A stretch of DNA of 32,600 nt, from the NCBI GenBank assembly GCA_016928415.1, contig JAFGKU010000042.1:1-32600 (forward strand), written 5' to 3'. Shown piece by piece: positions 1 to 8,493 of this stretch. The notes under the pieces were generated by a model. The model was not told the origin of the DNA. It saw nothing but the letters and a program-made list of their open reading frames with translations, and did no database searches. Origin of the DNA: Spirochaetales bacterium (GTDB lineage: Bacteria; Spirochaetota; Spirochaetia; SZUA-6; JAFGRV01). A program made the translations under genes and the position numbers. The first letter of the stretch is position 1; each line of letters opens with the position of its first letter.

Positions 1-74
1 AGCCACCTCTCGGATTCGAACCGAGGACCCCGAGATTACAAATCACGTGCTCTGGCCAGCTGAGCTAAGGTGGC
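1..74 (-). tRNA. tRNA-Thr (anticodon UGU)
   Basis: Read on the minus strand this folds as a full cloverleaf of 74 bases. The acceptor stem GCCACCT pairs with AGGTGGC, the D-stem is GCTC/GAGC, the T-arm is CTCGG-TTCGAAT-CCGAG and the discriminator base is T. The anticodon loop TTTGTAA gives anticodon TGT, which reads ACA threonine codons. The anticodon stem CGTGA/TCTCG has one T-T mismatch at its middle pair. The 3' end coincides with base 1, so whether CCA is encoded cannot be seen. It lies 64 bases downstream of the methionine aminopeptidase gene on the same strand; no separate promoter is obvious, so co-transcription is possible. Confidence 0.93.
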
Positions 75-138
75 AGTTAATAAACTTTCCATTTGATCAA
101 TTCGGATTTAACCGCTCATTCAATCGGAACGTATAGTA

Positions 139-945
139 TTATAAAAAAATTGGATAGTCAAGAGATTCGAATATATTTCCTTGCGAAAATGTTAAAACTT
201 CAATACTGTCTTTTAAAACGGCTATTGTCTGTTCAAATTGCGCCGACAGGCTGTTGTCACATGTAAGGATAGCCCATTTGTCTTCTCCTATGACCACTTC
301 CGGCCCGCCTAAATTTACCATCGGCTCTATGGTAAAGACCATTCCAGGAACGAGTTTAAAACCCCGCCCTTTCACGCCGAAATTAGGTATTCTCGGTTCC
401 TCATGCATTGCCCTGCCTATCCCATGCCCTACATAATCTTCAATAACGGAGCAGCCGCAGGAACGGGCCGCCTCGGTAATGGCCCAGCCTATATCCCCTA
501 CGGGAATACCGGGGGCGGCGGCCTTGATGCCGGCTAAACAGGCCTGCCAGGCTGCCGCAATCACCCTTCGGGCATCGGGTGTCGGGTTTCCCACCGGGTA
601 AGTCCAAGTGGCATCCCCATGCCACCCGTTAAAGGACAGGGTGATGTCCAGTGAAACAATATCACCTTCGCGAAGCAGGTAACCGGAGGGAATTCCATGG
701 GCCGCTACATTGTTCACCGAAGCACAAATGGAGGCGGGGAATCCCTTGTAACCCTTGAGGTCGGGAATTCCTCCTTTTTTAATGATGAATTTTTCGGCTT
801 TCTTATCCAGGTACCCTGTACTGACTCCCGGTTTGATAAACTGCTTCAAATAATGCAGAGTGCTTTCCACTATTTTACACGCTTGTCTGATTCTATTGAT
901 ATCAAGAGGCGATTTTATCGGTACCCTTTTATTATCTATAAACAT
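139..945 (-). CDS. map: type I methionine aminopeptidase
   Basis: This cytoplasmic dimetal enzyme removes the initiator methionine from nascent proteins. At 268 residues it is close to the usual bacterial length (about 250-265). All expected metal ligands are visible: D100 in GDIVSLD, D111 in HGDATW, H174 in GHGIGR, E207 in FTIEPMV and E238 in FEQTIAV; the substrate-binding His is H83 in AAHGIPSG. The last 20 residues run slightly past the usual end and look unremarkable. The start is fixed by an in-frame TGA four codons upstream (TGA CCC TAT TTA ATG). The only good Shine-Dalgarno, AAGGAG at 960-965, is 14 bases from the ATG, which is unusually far. It heads a minus-strand unit with tRNA-Thr behind it and diverges from the next gene. 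Confidence 0.95.
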   Translation of the reverse strand: MFIDNKRVPIKSPLDINRIRQACKIVESTLHYLKQFIKPGVSTGYLDKKAEKFIIKKGGIPDLKGYKGFPASICASVNNVAAHGIPSGYLLREGDIVSLDITLSFNGWHGDATWTYPVGNPTPDARRVIAAAWQACLAGIKAAAPGIPVGDIGWAITEAARSCGCSVIEDYVGHGIGRAMHEEPRIPNFGVKGRGFKLVPGMVFTIEPMVNLGGPEVVIGEDKWAILTCDNSLSAQFEQTIAVLKDSIEVLTFSQGNIFESLDYPIFL

Positions 946-1049
946 TAAATAGGGTCATTCTCCTTACACCGGGCTGCGAACCTTTATATAAAATATCGAT
1001 AAGGCAAAATAAAAGCTGAACACTTTTGTCGTAAAAATTTTTTTGTTGC

Positions 1050-1078
1050 TTGAAAAACCGTTTAATTTGGACTAATAT
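1050..1078 (+). promoter_or_regulatory. vegetative promoter for the degenerate GGDEF gene
   Basis: TTGAAA (1050-1055), a 17-base spacer and TAATAT (1073-1078) make a near-consensus sigma-70-type promoter. The expected transcription start is near 1085, leaving a leader of about 20 bases before the ATG at 1106. It lies in the divergent gap between map and the sensor gene. Confidence 0.6.
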
Positions 1079-1105
1079 GGCGGCAAGGAATCGGATAAAA
1101 CGATT

Positions 1106-2341
1106 ATGAGAAAAGCGATTGTTATTATTTACGCCATAATGAGTATATTCATCTTCCTGGCGCTTTTTTTAATCCTCGCTTTCAATTTTTTTACCCTTTA
1201 TGAAAAAAATTATCCCAGGGTAAAAAATAATTTCGCGTATTTACAGCAAAAAATCATTAATTGGCAAAAGAAGCATCCTGATTTTACCACTGCCGGTTTA
1301 AAGGCATATCTGGATGAAGAATGCAGGCAGAACGAGAACATGCTCACGTACGCCATATATACAAAAAACAATGGTATCCTGCTCATTGACGGTGTCTATT
1401 TCTACTATTCAAAAAAGCCCAAAATCGCCTCAACCTACTTCAAGGGAGAATCCCTCCTGCAGATTTACTGGAAAGGGTCGCCGCAGTACCAGGAAGAATT
1501 TTTCGGCATGGAAATTCTTACAACGAAATTCCTGCTGCAGGATGATTATTATTTTGAAAGCCTGGTTTCCATTATCACTACGCAGGAGATATACGATTCC
1601 CTGAAATGGGGATTTTTGGCGATTGCCGTCTGGATCATTCTCGCCATAACCATACGTCTTTTTCTGGCTGCCCGGCCGGACCCCAATCCTTATCCTGCCA
1701 TGGATGAAATTCAGCCGTTTCAGCAGGAACATTTCAGTACACATGCCTCAACAGAGGAAAACAGGCAGGACTTCCGGCAAATTGACGGAGACAGTACGGC
1801 TGCGGACAATAAGGATTCCGGTTCGCAGGAATCGAGCAAACTCTTTTCACCACGGAGCGGTTTGGGCTGGGAAGAAAACCTTGCCTCGCGGATCAAATTC
1901 GAGTTAAAAAGAACCGCCTCCTTTGACCAGGACATGGTTCTGGCCCTGATCAGGCTGGACAATCCGCAATACCTGCAAAATCCCGATATCCTTTTTGCGG
2001 AAATCGCAAAAATCATCAAGGAATTATTCCAGTTCCAGGACCTCACATTTGAGTATGGGAAATACGGATACGCGCTGGTTTTAACGGATATGAACCTCAA
2101 CGGCTCCATCGAACTGATGAAAAGCTTCCAGAGAAGAATTGCCAGAGAAAAATTCAAAGACGGGAAGGTAACACTCTCCATTGGATTAAGCGCCAGAAAC
2201 GGACGGCTTATGGGCGAACAGACCCTCTTACAGGAAAGCCAGGCAGCCCTGGACAGGGCCATGAAGGAAGGTGAGAACCGGATAGTGGCCTTCAAGCCGG
2301 ATCCCGACAAATATCGGGATTTTATAGCAAAGAAAATATAA
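1106..2341 (+). CDS. membrane sensor with degenerate GGDEF domain
   Basis: A 411-residue inner-membrane protein. Transmembrane helix 1 spans about residues 4-28 and helix 2 about 168-190, enclosing a roughly 135-residue extracytoplasmic segment that I cannot assign. A charged, low-complexity cytoplasmic linker (about 195-255) leads to a C-terminal region of about 260-405 that resembles a GGDEF fold: the order of secondary structure, TLSIGLSA and a final ALDRAMKEGENRIV helix all fit. The signature position reads YGKYG (317-321) instead of GGDEF, and no RxxD inhibitory site is evident, so diguanylate cyclase activity is unlikely. By inference it acts as a ligand- or protein-binding signalling module. 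It has its own promoter and precedes the ABC operon by about 160 bases. The ribosome site is weak (GGAT, 9 bases upstream). Alternative: a nucleotidyl-cyclase-like fold of another family. Confidence 0.7.
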   Translation: MRKAIVIIYAIMSIFIFLALFLILAFNFFTLYEKNYPRVKNNFAYLQQKIINWQKKHPDFTTAGLKAYLDEECRQNENMLTYAIYTKNNGILLIDGVYFYYSKKPKIASTYFKGESLLQIYWKGSPQYQEEFFGMEILTTKFLLQDDYYFESLVSIITTQEIYDSLKWGFLAIAVWIILAITIRLFLAARPDPNPYPAMDEIQPFQQEHFSTHASTEENRQDFRQIDGDSTAADNKDSGSQESSKLFSPRSGLGWEENLASRIKFELKRTASFDQDMVLALIRLDNPQYLQNPDILFAEIAKIIKELFQFQDLTFEYGKYGYALVLTDMNLNGSIELMKSFQRRIAREKFKDGKVTLSIGLSARNGRLMGEQTLLQESQAALDRAMKEGENRIVAFKPDPDKYRDFIAKKI

Positions 2342-2391
2342 TTTCCTTGATATTATTGTGAAAAAAAAGATAATGAAGATTCATTTACTAC

Positions 2392-2420
2392 TTGACGCTC
2401 AAATCATTTTTTTTTAACAA
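2392..2420 (+). promoter_or_regulatory. promoter of the Gld-like ABC operon
   Basis: TTGACG (2392-2397), a 17-base spacer rich in T, and TAACAA (2415-2420). The predicted start near 2427 leaves a leader of about 70 AT-rich bases before the ATG at 2501. I see no terminator between the upstream sensor gene and this site, so read-through from the sensor promoter is also possible. Confidence 0.5.
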
Positions 2421-2500
2421 TAAAGCCTGTAACTTTTAAAATTTTTTATTGTTTTTAAAAAAATTTGGAAATTCATACCACTCAAGACAAGGAGAAGTAT

Positions 2501-3436
2501 ATGATTAGTATCCAGGACCTGACCAAATATTACGGATCGAACTGTGCTGTGGATCATATCAACATGGAAATCAGCAAGGGAGAAATCGTCGGGCTTCTTG
2601 GTCCCAATGGAGCGGGGAAAACCACGACATTGAGGATCTTGACCTGTTACATGAAGCCCACATCGGGTGATATCACCGTAAAGGATTACAATATCCATGA
2701 AAATCCTATAGAAATAAAGAACATGATCGGGTATCTGCCTGAATCAGCACCTCTTTATCACCAGATGATGACGTACGATTACCTTCAACTCGTGGGGGAT
2801 ATCAGGAATATTCCGCCGGATGAAAGGGAAAAACGCATCGAGGAACTGGCGGACCTGTGCGGTATCAGGGAAATCATGCATAAAAACATCAACGAGCTTT
2901 CCAAGGGGTATAAGCAGAGGGTCGGCCTGGCCCATGCCATGATGAGTGATCCCGAAATACTTGTCCTCGACGAACCCACCAGCGGGCTTGACCCAAACCA
3001 GATCATAGAAGTACGTGAAATCATCAAGGAAATAGGAAAAACCAAAACCATCCTCTTTTCAACCCATATTTTAAGTGAAGCCGAAGCCACCTGTAACAGG
3101 ATAGTTATTATCAACCAGGGCAAGATCGTGGCGGATAAACCTACGGAAATCCTGCTTCAGACAGCCAATGTCGATTACTCCCTTTCCATGACATTGATGA
3201 ACGCGGATTTTCCGTCCATCAGCTCAAAAATCCGGGGCATTGAAGGAGTGAGCGACATTAAAGAGGTTAAAAATGAAAACAATTCGCTGAGTTTACAGAT
3301 ATTCTGCAATACGCATAAAGATATCCGCGAGGATATTTACAAAACGATCAAGAGTACGGATTCCATTCTTCTGGAATTCACGAGGGAATCCGCTTCCCTG
3401 GAAAATGTCTTCAGAAAACTTACAAAGGAGAATTAA
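2501..3436 (+). CDS. ABC transporter ATP-binding protein, GldA-like
   Basis: ATPase subunit of an ABC-2 type transporter, 311 residues. Walker A is GPNGAGKTT (about residues 34-42), the Q-loop position reads GYLPE, the signature is LSKGYKQR (about 133), Walker B is ILVLDEP with the catalytic Glu, and the switch His is in STHILSEAE. The roughly 90-residue C-terminal extension after the nucleotide-binding domain is typical of GldA/CcmA-like ATPases. I chose the ATG at 2501 because GGAG lies 6 bases upstream; an in-frame TTG at 2465 has no such site. The gene is followed one base later by its permease, which together with the GldG-like and DUF4340 genes defines the transporter. GldA is known from gliding Bacteroidetes, but homologous operons are common in non-gliders and their substrate is unknown. 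Confidence 0.92.
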   Translation: MISIQDLTKYYGSNCAVDHINMEISKGEIVGLLGPNGAGKTTTLRILTCYMKPTSGDITVKDYNIHENPIEIKNMIGYLPESAPLYHQMMTYDYLQLVGDIRNIPPDEREKRIEELADLCGIREIMHKNINELSKGYKQRVGLAHAMMSDPEILVLDEPTSGLDPNQIIEVREIIKEIGKTKTILFSTHILSEAEATCNRIVIINQGKIVADKPTEILLQTANVDYSLSMTLMNADFPSISSKIRGIEGVSDIKEVKNENNSLSLQIFCNTHKDIREDIYKTIKSTDSILLEFTRESASLENVFRKLTKEN

Positions 3437-3437
3437 A

Positions 3438-4184
3438 ATGGCTGATACAAAACAGTTTGATTTAAAACAAATATTCAAAATCAGGGGAATACTGCAGGTA
3501 TTCAAGAAAGACTTTAAAACCTATTTTGTGTCCCCGATAGCGTATATCGTAATATCCATATTCCTCATCATTATTGGATACCTCTTTTTCAGCACCTTTT
3601 TTCTGAAAAACCAGGCAAGCATGCGGGATTTTTTCACCATGCTGCCGCTTTTTTTCTGCTTTCTCATTCCCGCTATTACAATGCAGCTGTTTTCGGAGGA
3701 AATAAACATCGGTTCTTATGAAATTCTCCTGACCATGCCGGTCAGTTTCATAGATATCATCATCGGGAAATTCCTGGCAAGCCTGGCGTTCACGGTAATC
3801 ACGATCCTTCCCTCCATTGTTTATGCCGTGACCATCGGGTTCCTCGGGAAACTGGACATGGGTCCCACGATCGGGGGTTATATCGGTGCCATTTTTATGG
3901 CTTCCGCCTTTTGTTCCATCGGCCTTTTTGCTTCTTCCCTGACCAGGAGTCAAATTGTGGCCTTTATAATCGGCGTCGCCATTTGTTTCCTTCTCTGGCT
4001 GATCAATCAAATAGTGTATTTTATACCTCAACCCTTTACAAACGTAGTTCAGTACCTCGGGGTGGATTACCACTTCAAAAACATTTCCAGGGGAATTATA
4101 GATACGAGAGACATCATCTATTTCCTGACCATTAATTTTATTGCCATGTACGCGACAAAACTAGTCATGGAAGAGAAAAAATAA
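3438..4184 (+). CDS. ABC-2 type permease, GldF-like
   Basis: A 248-residue integral membrane subunit with about six hydrophobic helices. The first follows a cytoplasmic N-terminal segment (FKKDFKTYFVSPIAYIVIS), the classic ABC-2/GldF entry motif; the stretch FSEEINIGSYEILLTMPVS is the conserved cytoplasmic coupling loop. It should form the membrane channel energised by the ATPase encoded just upstream. The start is ATG 3438 with AAAGGAG 7 bases before it; reading further upstream in frame would overlap the ATPase gene without a ribosome site. It is followed after 11 bases by the GldG-like gene, so translational coupling across the operon is likely. Confidence 0.9.
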   Translation: MADTKQFDLKQIFKIRGILQVFKKDFKTYFVSPIAYIVISIFLIIIGYLFFSTFFLKNQASMRDFFTMLPLFFCFLIPAITMQLFSEEINIGSYEILLTMPVSFIDIIIGKFLASLAFTVITILPSIVYAVTIGFLGKLDMGPTIGGYIGAIFMASAFCSIGLFASSLTRSQIVAFIIGVAICFLLWLINQIVYFIPQPFTNVVQYLGVDYHFKNISRGIIDTRDIIYFLTINFIAMYATKLVMEEKK

Positions 4185-4195
4185 GGAGTTGAATT

Positions 4196-6412
4196 ATGGA
4201 AGAGAAAAAAAATATATTTTTACAAATCCTGACGGGTAAATGGGTGCGTTTTGTCCTGTACATCGTAGTCGCTATTCTTGTCAATCTGGCGGGATTAGCC
4301 GTATTCTTCCGGATTGACTTAACGGAAAGCAGGATGTACACCCTGTCGGAAGCCAGCATAAAAACGCTTCAAGCCCTGAAGCAGCCCCTCACGTTTCAGA
4401 TTTTCTTTACAGAGAATCTTCCGGCTCCTTATAATACGCTGGAACAGTATTTGAAGGACCTGCTGGAGGAATATTCATTGCACACGGAAAGGCGGTTTTT
4501 CAATTACCAGTTCAATAACGTGAACAGCGAGGAAGGTAAATTATCCGAGGAAGCAATAAAAAACCAGGAATTGGCCCGTTCATACGGGATTGCACAGGAA
4601 AACGTGCAGGTAGTAAAGGACGACGAAGTTAAATTCCAGATGGCGTATATGGGTATGGCCGTCATCTACGGTGATATGTCTGAAACCATCACTTTAACCA
4701 ATTTTCAATCAGGACTGGAATATAAACTCACCTCTACTATTAATAAACTCATAAGTAAAAATACCGCGTTACTTGATTTACCGGAAAAAATAAAAGTTAC
4801 CATATATCTCTCGACTGAACTCTACCCCGCGGCTGAAAATCTGGATACCATCCCGGCCAAAATGAAGGAAATTGTGGACAATCTGAACAAAAAAAATTAC
4901 GACAAATTCGAACTCCAGGTAATTGATCCATCGAATAATCCGGCTGCTGCGGCAGAAGCGGATAAATTGAATGTCATCGCCTTCAGGGAACAGGAATCGC
5001 CGAATCAAAGCGGCCCGGTAAAAAAATATTATGCCGGCCTGGTAATTTCCTACAAGGACAAGCACGAGAATTTCCCGATTGTCGATTATGGACCGGTAAT
5101 CACTTCCCGGGGCCTGGAGATGAAAATCCAGCCGGTTGAAATGGGAAACATGGAAGATACGATAAGCGGTACCGTTGAAAACCTGATAGACATCAACATG
5201 AATATCGGCATTGTTACCAGCAATGATACCCTGCCGCTGACAAAGGACAGAAACCAGGTCAATTTCAATCCTTACTCACCTCGCCCGGAAACGAATTTAT
5301 ACCGGCTCCTGAAGGAGGTATACACGGTAAAACAGATAGATTTGAAGAAAGACGAAATACCGAGTGATATTCAATGCCTTGTCATAGCCGGACCGAAAGA
5401 AAGTTTTTCCGACTGGGAACTTTTCAAGATAGACCAGTTCCTTATGAAGGGAAAATCACTCGCCGTTTTCCTTGACGGCATCCAGGAGACAACACCGGAT
5501 GTCGACCCGCAGATGCAGCAGCTGTACTACGGCGGTCAGATTCCCAAGGAATACGTTCCCCTCACTACGGGCCTTGAAAAGCTGCTTGGCTCCTACGGTG
5601 TAACTGTCGACCAGGGATACCTGTACGACGAAAGCTGCTACGTGGACAATTCGAAACAGGGCGGTTCACAAAAGGTTTATTTTGCACCCAAGATCGAACC
5701 AGCCACGATCAATCATAATATCAATTTCATGAAGAACATCAACGAACTGCTTCTTGTCACCCTTTCACCCTTGACAATTGATAGCGCTCTCCTGGAACAG
5801 AACAAGCTGTCAAATAAAGTACTGTTTTCCTCATCGAAGGACAGCTGGGTGGTTAAAAAAGACATATCCATGGATGCCAGGTCCATACAGCCGCCCATGC
5901 TTTCCGAGGACAAAAAAAGTTTCCCCATTGCGGCTCTTGTTGAAGGAGATTTCCCCAGCTACTTTGCAGGAAAGGAAGCCCCTTCCAAACCGGTTGACAA
6001 CTCATCCGAAGGCGGTGAGCAAAATCAGGCAGGAAAAACCTCGGCCTTCGAGGTGAAGGAGCCTGTCATCGAGAAGGGGGCATACGGCCGCTTACTCCTG
6101 ATGGGTTCCGGTCAGATGCTGAGGGATGATTACACTTTTAATGAAAATTTTACCCAGAATCTCTACATGGTCATCAATGCGATCGACTACCTGAACGGGA
6201 GGGCTGATTATGCCGTAATGCGGACAAAGACCCAGGAGGTTATGCCTTTAAATTCCACAAAACCGGAAGAAAAGAATTTCGTGAAAATTCTGAACATCGG
6301 CGGCGTTCCCGCGCTTGTCATCATAATGGGTATTCTCATTTTCCTGAGGCGGAGGGCGCGGCGCTCGATCATACAAAAGAAATTTGAAAAAACGAATCCT
6401 GCGAACTCGTAG
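4196..6412 (+). CDS. GldG-like ABC transporter auxiliary protein
   Basis: A 738-residue protein with one N-terminal transmembrane helix (about 18-40), a very large extracytoplasmic region and one C-terminal helix (about 704-722) followed by a basic tail (RRRARRS). The sequence after helix 1 (FRIDLTESRMYTLSEAS) is the hallmark entry of the GldG / ABC-type uncharacterised auxiliary family. In gliding bacteria GldG partners GldA and GldF; elsewhere its role is unknown. A low-complexity segment (about 600-620, rich in S, E, G, Q) probably links the ectodomain to the last helix. The start has AAGGAG 8 bases upstream. It is the third gene of the operon, 11 bases after the permease. Confidence 0.88.
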   Translation: MEEKKNIFLQILTGKWVRFVLYIVVAILVNLAGLAVFFRIDLTESRMYTLSEASIKTLQALKQPLTFQIFFTENLPAPYNTLEQYLKDLLEEYSLHTERRFFNYQFNNVNSEEGKLSEEAIKNQELARSYGIAQENVQVVKDDEVKFQMAYMGMAVIYGDMSETITLTNFQSGLEYKLTSTINKLISKNTALLDLPEKIKVTIYLSTELYPAAENLDTIPAKMKEIVDNLNKKNYDKFELQVIDPSNNPAAAAEADKLNVIAFREQESPNQSGPVKKYYAGLVISYKDKHENFPIVDYGPVITSRGLEMKIQPVEMGNMEDTISGTVENLIDINMNIGIVTSNDTLPLTKDRNQVNFNPYSPRPETNLYRLLKEVYTVKQIDLKKDEIPSDIQCLVIAGPKESFSDWELFKIDQFLMKGKSLAVFLDGIQETTPDVDPQMQQLYYGGQIPKEYVPLTTGLEKLLGSYGVTVDQGYLYDESCYVDNSKQGGSQKVYFAPKIEPATINHNINFMKNINELLLVTLSPLTIDSALLEQNKLSNKVLFSSSKDSWVVKKDISMDARSIQPPMLSEDKKSFPIAALVEGDFPSYFAGKEAPSKPVDNSSEGGEQNQAGKTSAFEVKEPVIEKGAYGRLLLMGSGQMLRDDYTFNENFTQNLYMVINAIDYLNGRADYAVMRTKTQEVMPLNSTKPEEKNFVKILNIGGVPALVIIMGILIFLRRRARRSIIQKKFEKTNPANS

Positions 6413-6430
6413 ACATAGGAGGTTATCTAT

Positions 6431-7411
6431 ATGAAAAAAAATATGATTCAACTAATCATCCTGGGCGGAGCTATTGTTGTCCTGGTGCTCTTTTTAGTGT
6501 TCAATAATATCAACAGCATCAATTATAAGCTTCCGGAATTATCCAAGGTCGGCAAGGAGGAAATAACACGGTTTACGGTTACAGGTCCGTCAGGAACAAT
6601 GGAACTGGTTAAGGACAGCGACAACAACTGGAAGATCAATCCCCAGGGCTACCCGGCGGCGAAAAATACCATCGATACCATGGTAAAGGAAATCGCGGAA
6701 TTGACACTCACCGAACTGGTAGCAAGCGGCGAGGAAGTGTTCCCCCGGTATAATCTGGATGATGCGAATAAAGTGACAATCACGGCATACAATGGTGAAA
6801 AGGAAGTAAGAAAATATGAAGTCGGCAAATCGGCTACCAGCCAGCATACGTTCGTAAAATTGATGGATGACCAGAATGTGTACAGGGCCAAGGGCGACTT
6901 CCGGTATACATTTGATAAAAAAATCGCGGACATACGGGATAAAACGGTCTTTAATTTCAACAAGGACGACATCAACAGCATTGAAACCGTTTTTGAAGGC
7001 AGGACGCATACGGTCCTAAAATATGTTGAAAAGGACACAAGCGCCGAACCGGAAAAGGATAAAGACGGCAATGAAATTGAAAAAACTAAAACAGTATGGC
7101 GTGATTCCACCACCAAGGAGGAAATAGACCCCAAATTCGCAAACGATACCCTGGATGCCCTTTACAATTTAAACTGCATCGACTATCTGGAAAATCCTCC
7201 GCAGGAATATTTTAATAAAGAATATTTCAGGATTGCACTTAAAGGACCGAAGGATTACACGCTTACCGTTTATGATAAAATTCCCGAAAAGGAGGACTTT
7301 CCGACGGAGTCGGCCGGAAACCCGTATAAATTTACCTTGCCGGCATGGCGGATCAATAACCTGACCAAGCTTGTAACGGATATGCTGGATAAAAAACCGG
7401 CGTCAAAATAA
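6431..7411 (+). CDS. DUF4340 domain protein, transporter accessory
   Basis: A 326-residue protein with a single N-terminal membrane anchor (about residues 6-24) and an extracytoplasmic beta-rich region. The repeated pattern of ITRFTVTGPSGTMELVKDSD followed by a tryptophan and a threonine/serine-rich helix matches DUF4340 (two copies are typical). DUF4340 genes routinely sit after GldG-like genes, so it is probably a structural part of the same envelope machine; no biochemical role is established. An excellent AGGAGG stands 7 bases before the ATG. It is the last gene of the operon and ends 23 bases before the terminator stem. Confidence 0.85.
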   Translation: MKKNMIQLIILGGAIVVLVLFLVFNNINSINYKLPELSKVGKEEITRFTVTGPSGTMELVKDSDNNWKINPQGYPAAKNTIDTMVKEIAELTLTELVASGEEVFPRYNLDDANKVTITAYNGEKEVRKYEVGKSATSQHTFVKLMDDQNVYRAKGDFRYTFDKKIADIRDKTVFNFNKDDINSIETVFEGRTHTVLKYVEKDTSAEPEKDKDGNEIEKTKTVWRDSTTKEEIDPKFANDTLDALYNLNCIDYLENPPQEYFNKEYFRIALKGPKDYTLTVYDKIPEKEDFPTESAGNPYKFTLPAWRINNLTKLVTDMLDKKPASK

Positions 7412-7434
7412 TAATTTAAGAGTTGATTTCAGGG

Positions 7435-7465
7435 GGGAAGACTGGAATGGTCTTCCCTTTTTTTT
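7435..7465 (+). terminator. intrinsic terminator of the ABC operon
   Basis: A perfect 8-base-pair stem GGGAAGAC / GTCTTCCC with a 7-base loop (TGGAATG) is followed immediately by eight T residues. It serves plus-strand transcription. The T-run overlaps the stop codon of the convergent LacI-family gene by two bases. In the opposite orientation the hairpin is not followed by a T-run, so it looks unidirectional. Confidence 0.93.
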
Positions 7466-8477
7466 AGACGCTTTCCCTCTCGATTACTTCTGGTTCAAAT
7501 ATGGTCACAACGTTTTCCATTTCTTTTTTCTGAGATGCCCCGACTGCTATCTCCAGGGCCTTTTTCCCCATATCGAAAAGTGGCTGCCTGACTGTTGTCA
7601 AGGCCGGGTTTGTGACTGAGGACAAGACAATATCGTCATATCCTATAATAGCCAGGTCGGAAGGAATTTGAATACCAAGTTCCCGGCAGCCTTTAATGGC
7701 CCCAATGGCCACCATATCACCGGCTGAACAAAAAATCCCGTCCGTTGCCTTGTCCTGAGTGTAAATTTTCTTGACCGCTTCTATACCTTCTTCCATATAA
7801 TAGTGGGTAATGGTAGCGATTCTCTCCTTCTTAAATTCGAGCCCGTATTTTTCCAGAGCCGCTTTATAACCGGCCAGCCGGTCATCCTGACTCAAACCAC
7901 CAGCCTCAAAATCCAGTGTACCCGAAATAAGGCCGATTGTTTTTTTTCCCGCTTTTATAAGGTGTTCCGTGGCTATGAACGCCCCCTTGTAATTATCCGT
8001 TTTAACAACATGTGTGTTTTCCATGTATTCTTCGACCAGTACGATGGGTATGCCGTTTTCCTTTGCGGCGACACTCAATTCCTGTGAAGGTTTGAGTGAG
8101 AGAAGAATAATGGCGTCCGACCGCCTGCCGTAGACTATGGAATTTAATATCTCATCACGTTTTTCCAGTCTGGCGCGCGTGGAATAGAGGATAATATTGT
8201 ACTGTGTTTCGAGGTTTTCCAATTCCATTTCTATTCCCCGTAAAACATCAAGTTCAAAAAACGAGGAAAAAAACGCGGCCACAACAGCAATGGTTTCGGT
8301 TTTACCGCTTACCAGGCTGCGTGCCAGGTAGTTGGGATGGTAATTCAGTTCCTTGATGGCAGCCCAGACTTTCGCCTTGGTTTCCTGCGTGATTCGTGGA
8401 TCATCATGGATAACCCAGCTGACGGTCGTGTGAGAAACCCCGGCTTTTTTTGCTACATCGTGGATTGTTACAGCCAT
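7464..8477 (-). CDS. LacI-family transcriptional regulator
   Basis: A 337-residue DNA-binding repressor/activator. Residues 3-23 form the LacI helix-turn-helix (TIHDVAKKAGVSHTTVSWVI), followed by the hinge helix region NYHPNYLARSLVSGKT. The remainder is a periplasmic-binding-protein-like effector domain with the usual conserved pieces (IPSDLAIIGYDD, LTTVRQPLFDMGKKA). LacI regulators usually sense sugars or related metabolites, but no sugar transporter or catabolic gene is adjacent, so the regulon cannot be read from context. It lies 35 bases after the TIGR02206 gene on the same strand and could be the last gene of that unit or have its own start (TATAAT at 8503-8508 on the minus strand, weak -35). 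A palindrome touches its start codon. Confidence 0.93.
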   Translation of the reverse strand: MAVTIHDVAKKAGVSHTTVSWVIHDDPRITQETKAKVWAAIKELNYHPNYLARSLVSGKTETIAVVAAFFSSFFELDVLRGIEMELENLETQYNIILYSTRARLEKRDEILNSIVYGRRSDAIILLSLKPSQELSVAAKENGIPIVLVEEYMENTHVVKTDNYKGAFIATEHLIKAGKKTIGLISGTLDFEAGGLSQDDRLAGYKAALEKYGLEFKKERIATITHYYMEEGIEAVKKIYTQDKATDGIFCSAGDMVAIGAIKGCRELGIQIPSDLAIIGYDDIVLSSVTNPALTTVRQPLFDMGKKALEIAVGASQKKEMENVVTIFEPEVIERESV

Positions 8478-8493
8478 GTTTTAACCTTAAAAC
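8478..8493. promoter_or_regulatory. candidate LacI-type operator / autoregulatory palindrome
   Basis: GTTTTAA-CC-TTAAAAC is a perfect 7-base inverted repeat with a 2-base centre. It abuts the start codon of the LacI-family gene and covers its ribosome-binding region (TTAAGG). A TATAAT on the minus strand at 8503-8508 would place transcription initiation just before it, so a bound repressor would block initiation or early elongation. The size fits LacI-family operators, but the centre is CC rather than the common CG. That the neighbouring regulator binds it is inference. Confidence 0.45.

Noticed and set aside
1720..2310. A 196-codon minus-strand open frame opposite the degenerate GGDEF gene
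   Set aside because: Shadow of the coding strand; no recognisable family and it ignores the clear plus-strand gene.
2465..2500. TTG start 12 codons before the ABC ATPase ATG
   Set aside because: No ribosome site upstream, whereas GGAG is correctly placed before ATG 2501, and family N-termini begin near MISIQDLTK.
3462..4073. A 203-codon minus-strand open frame opposite the permease gene
   Set aside because: Very rich in charged residues mirroring hydrophobic codons of the real permease; no motif, no ribosome site.
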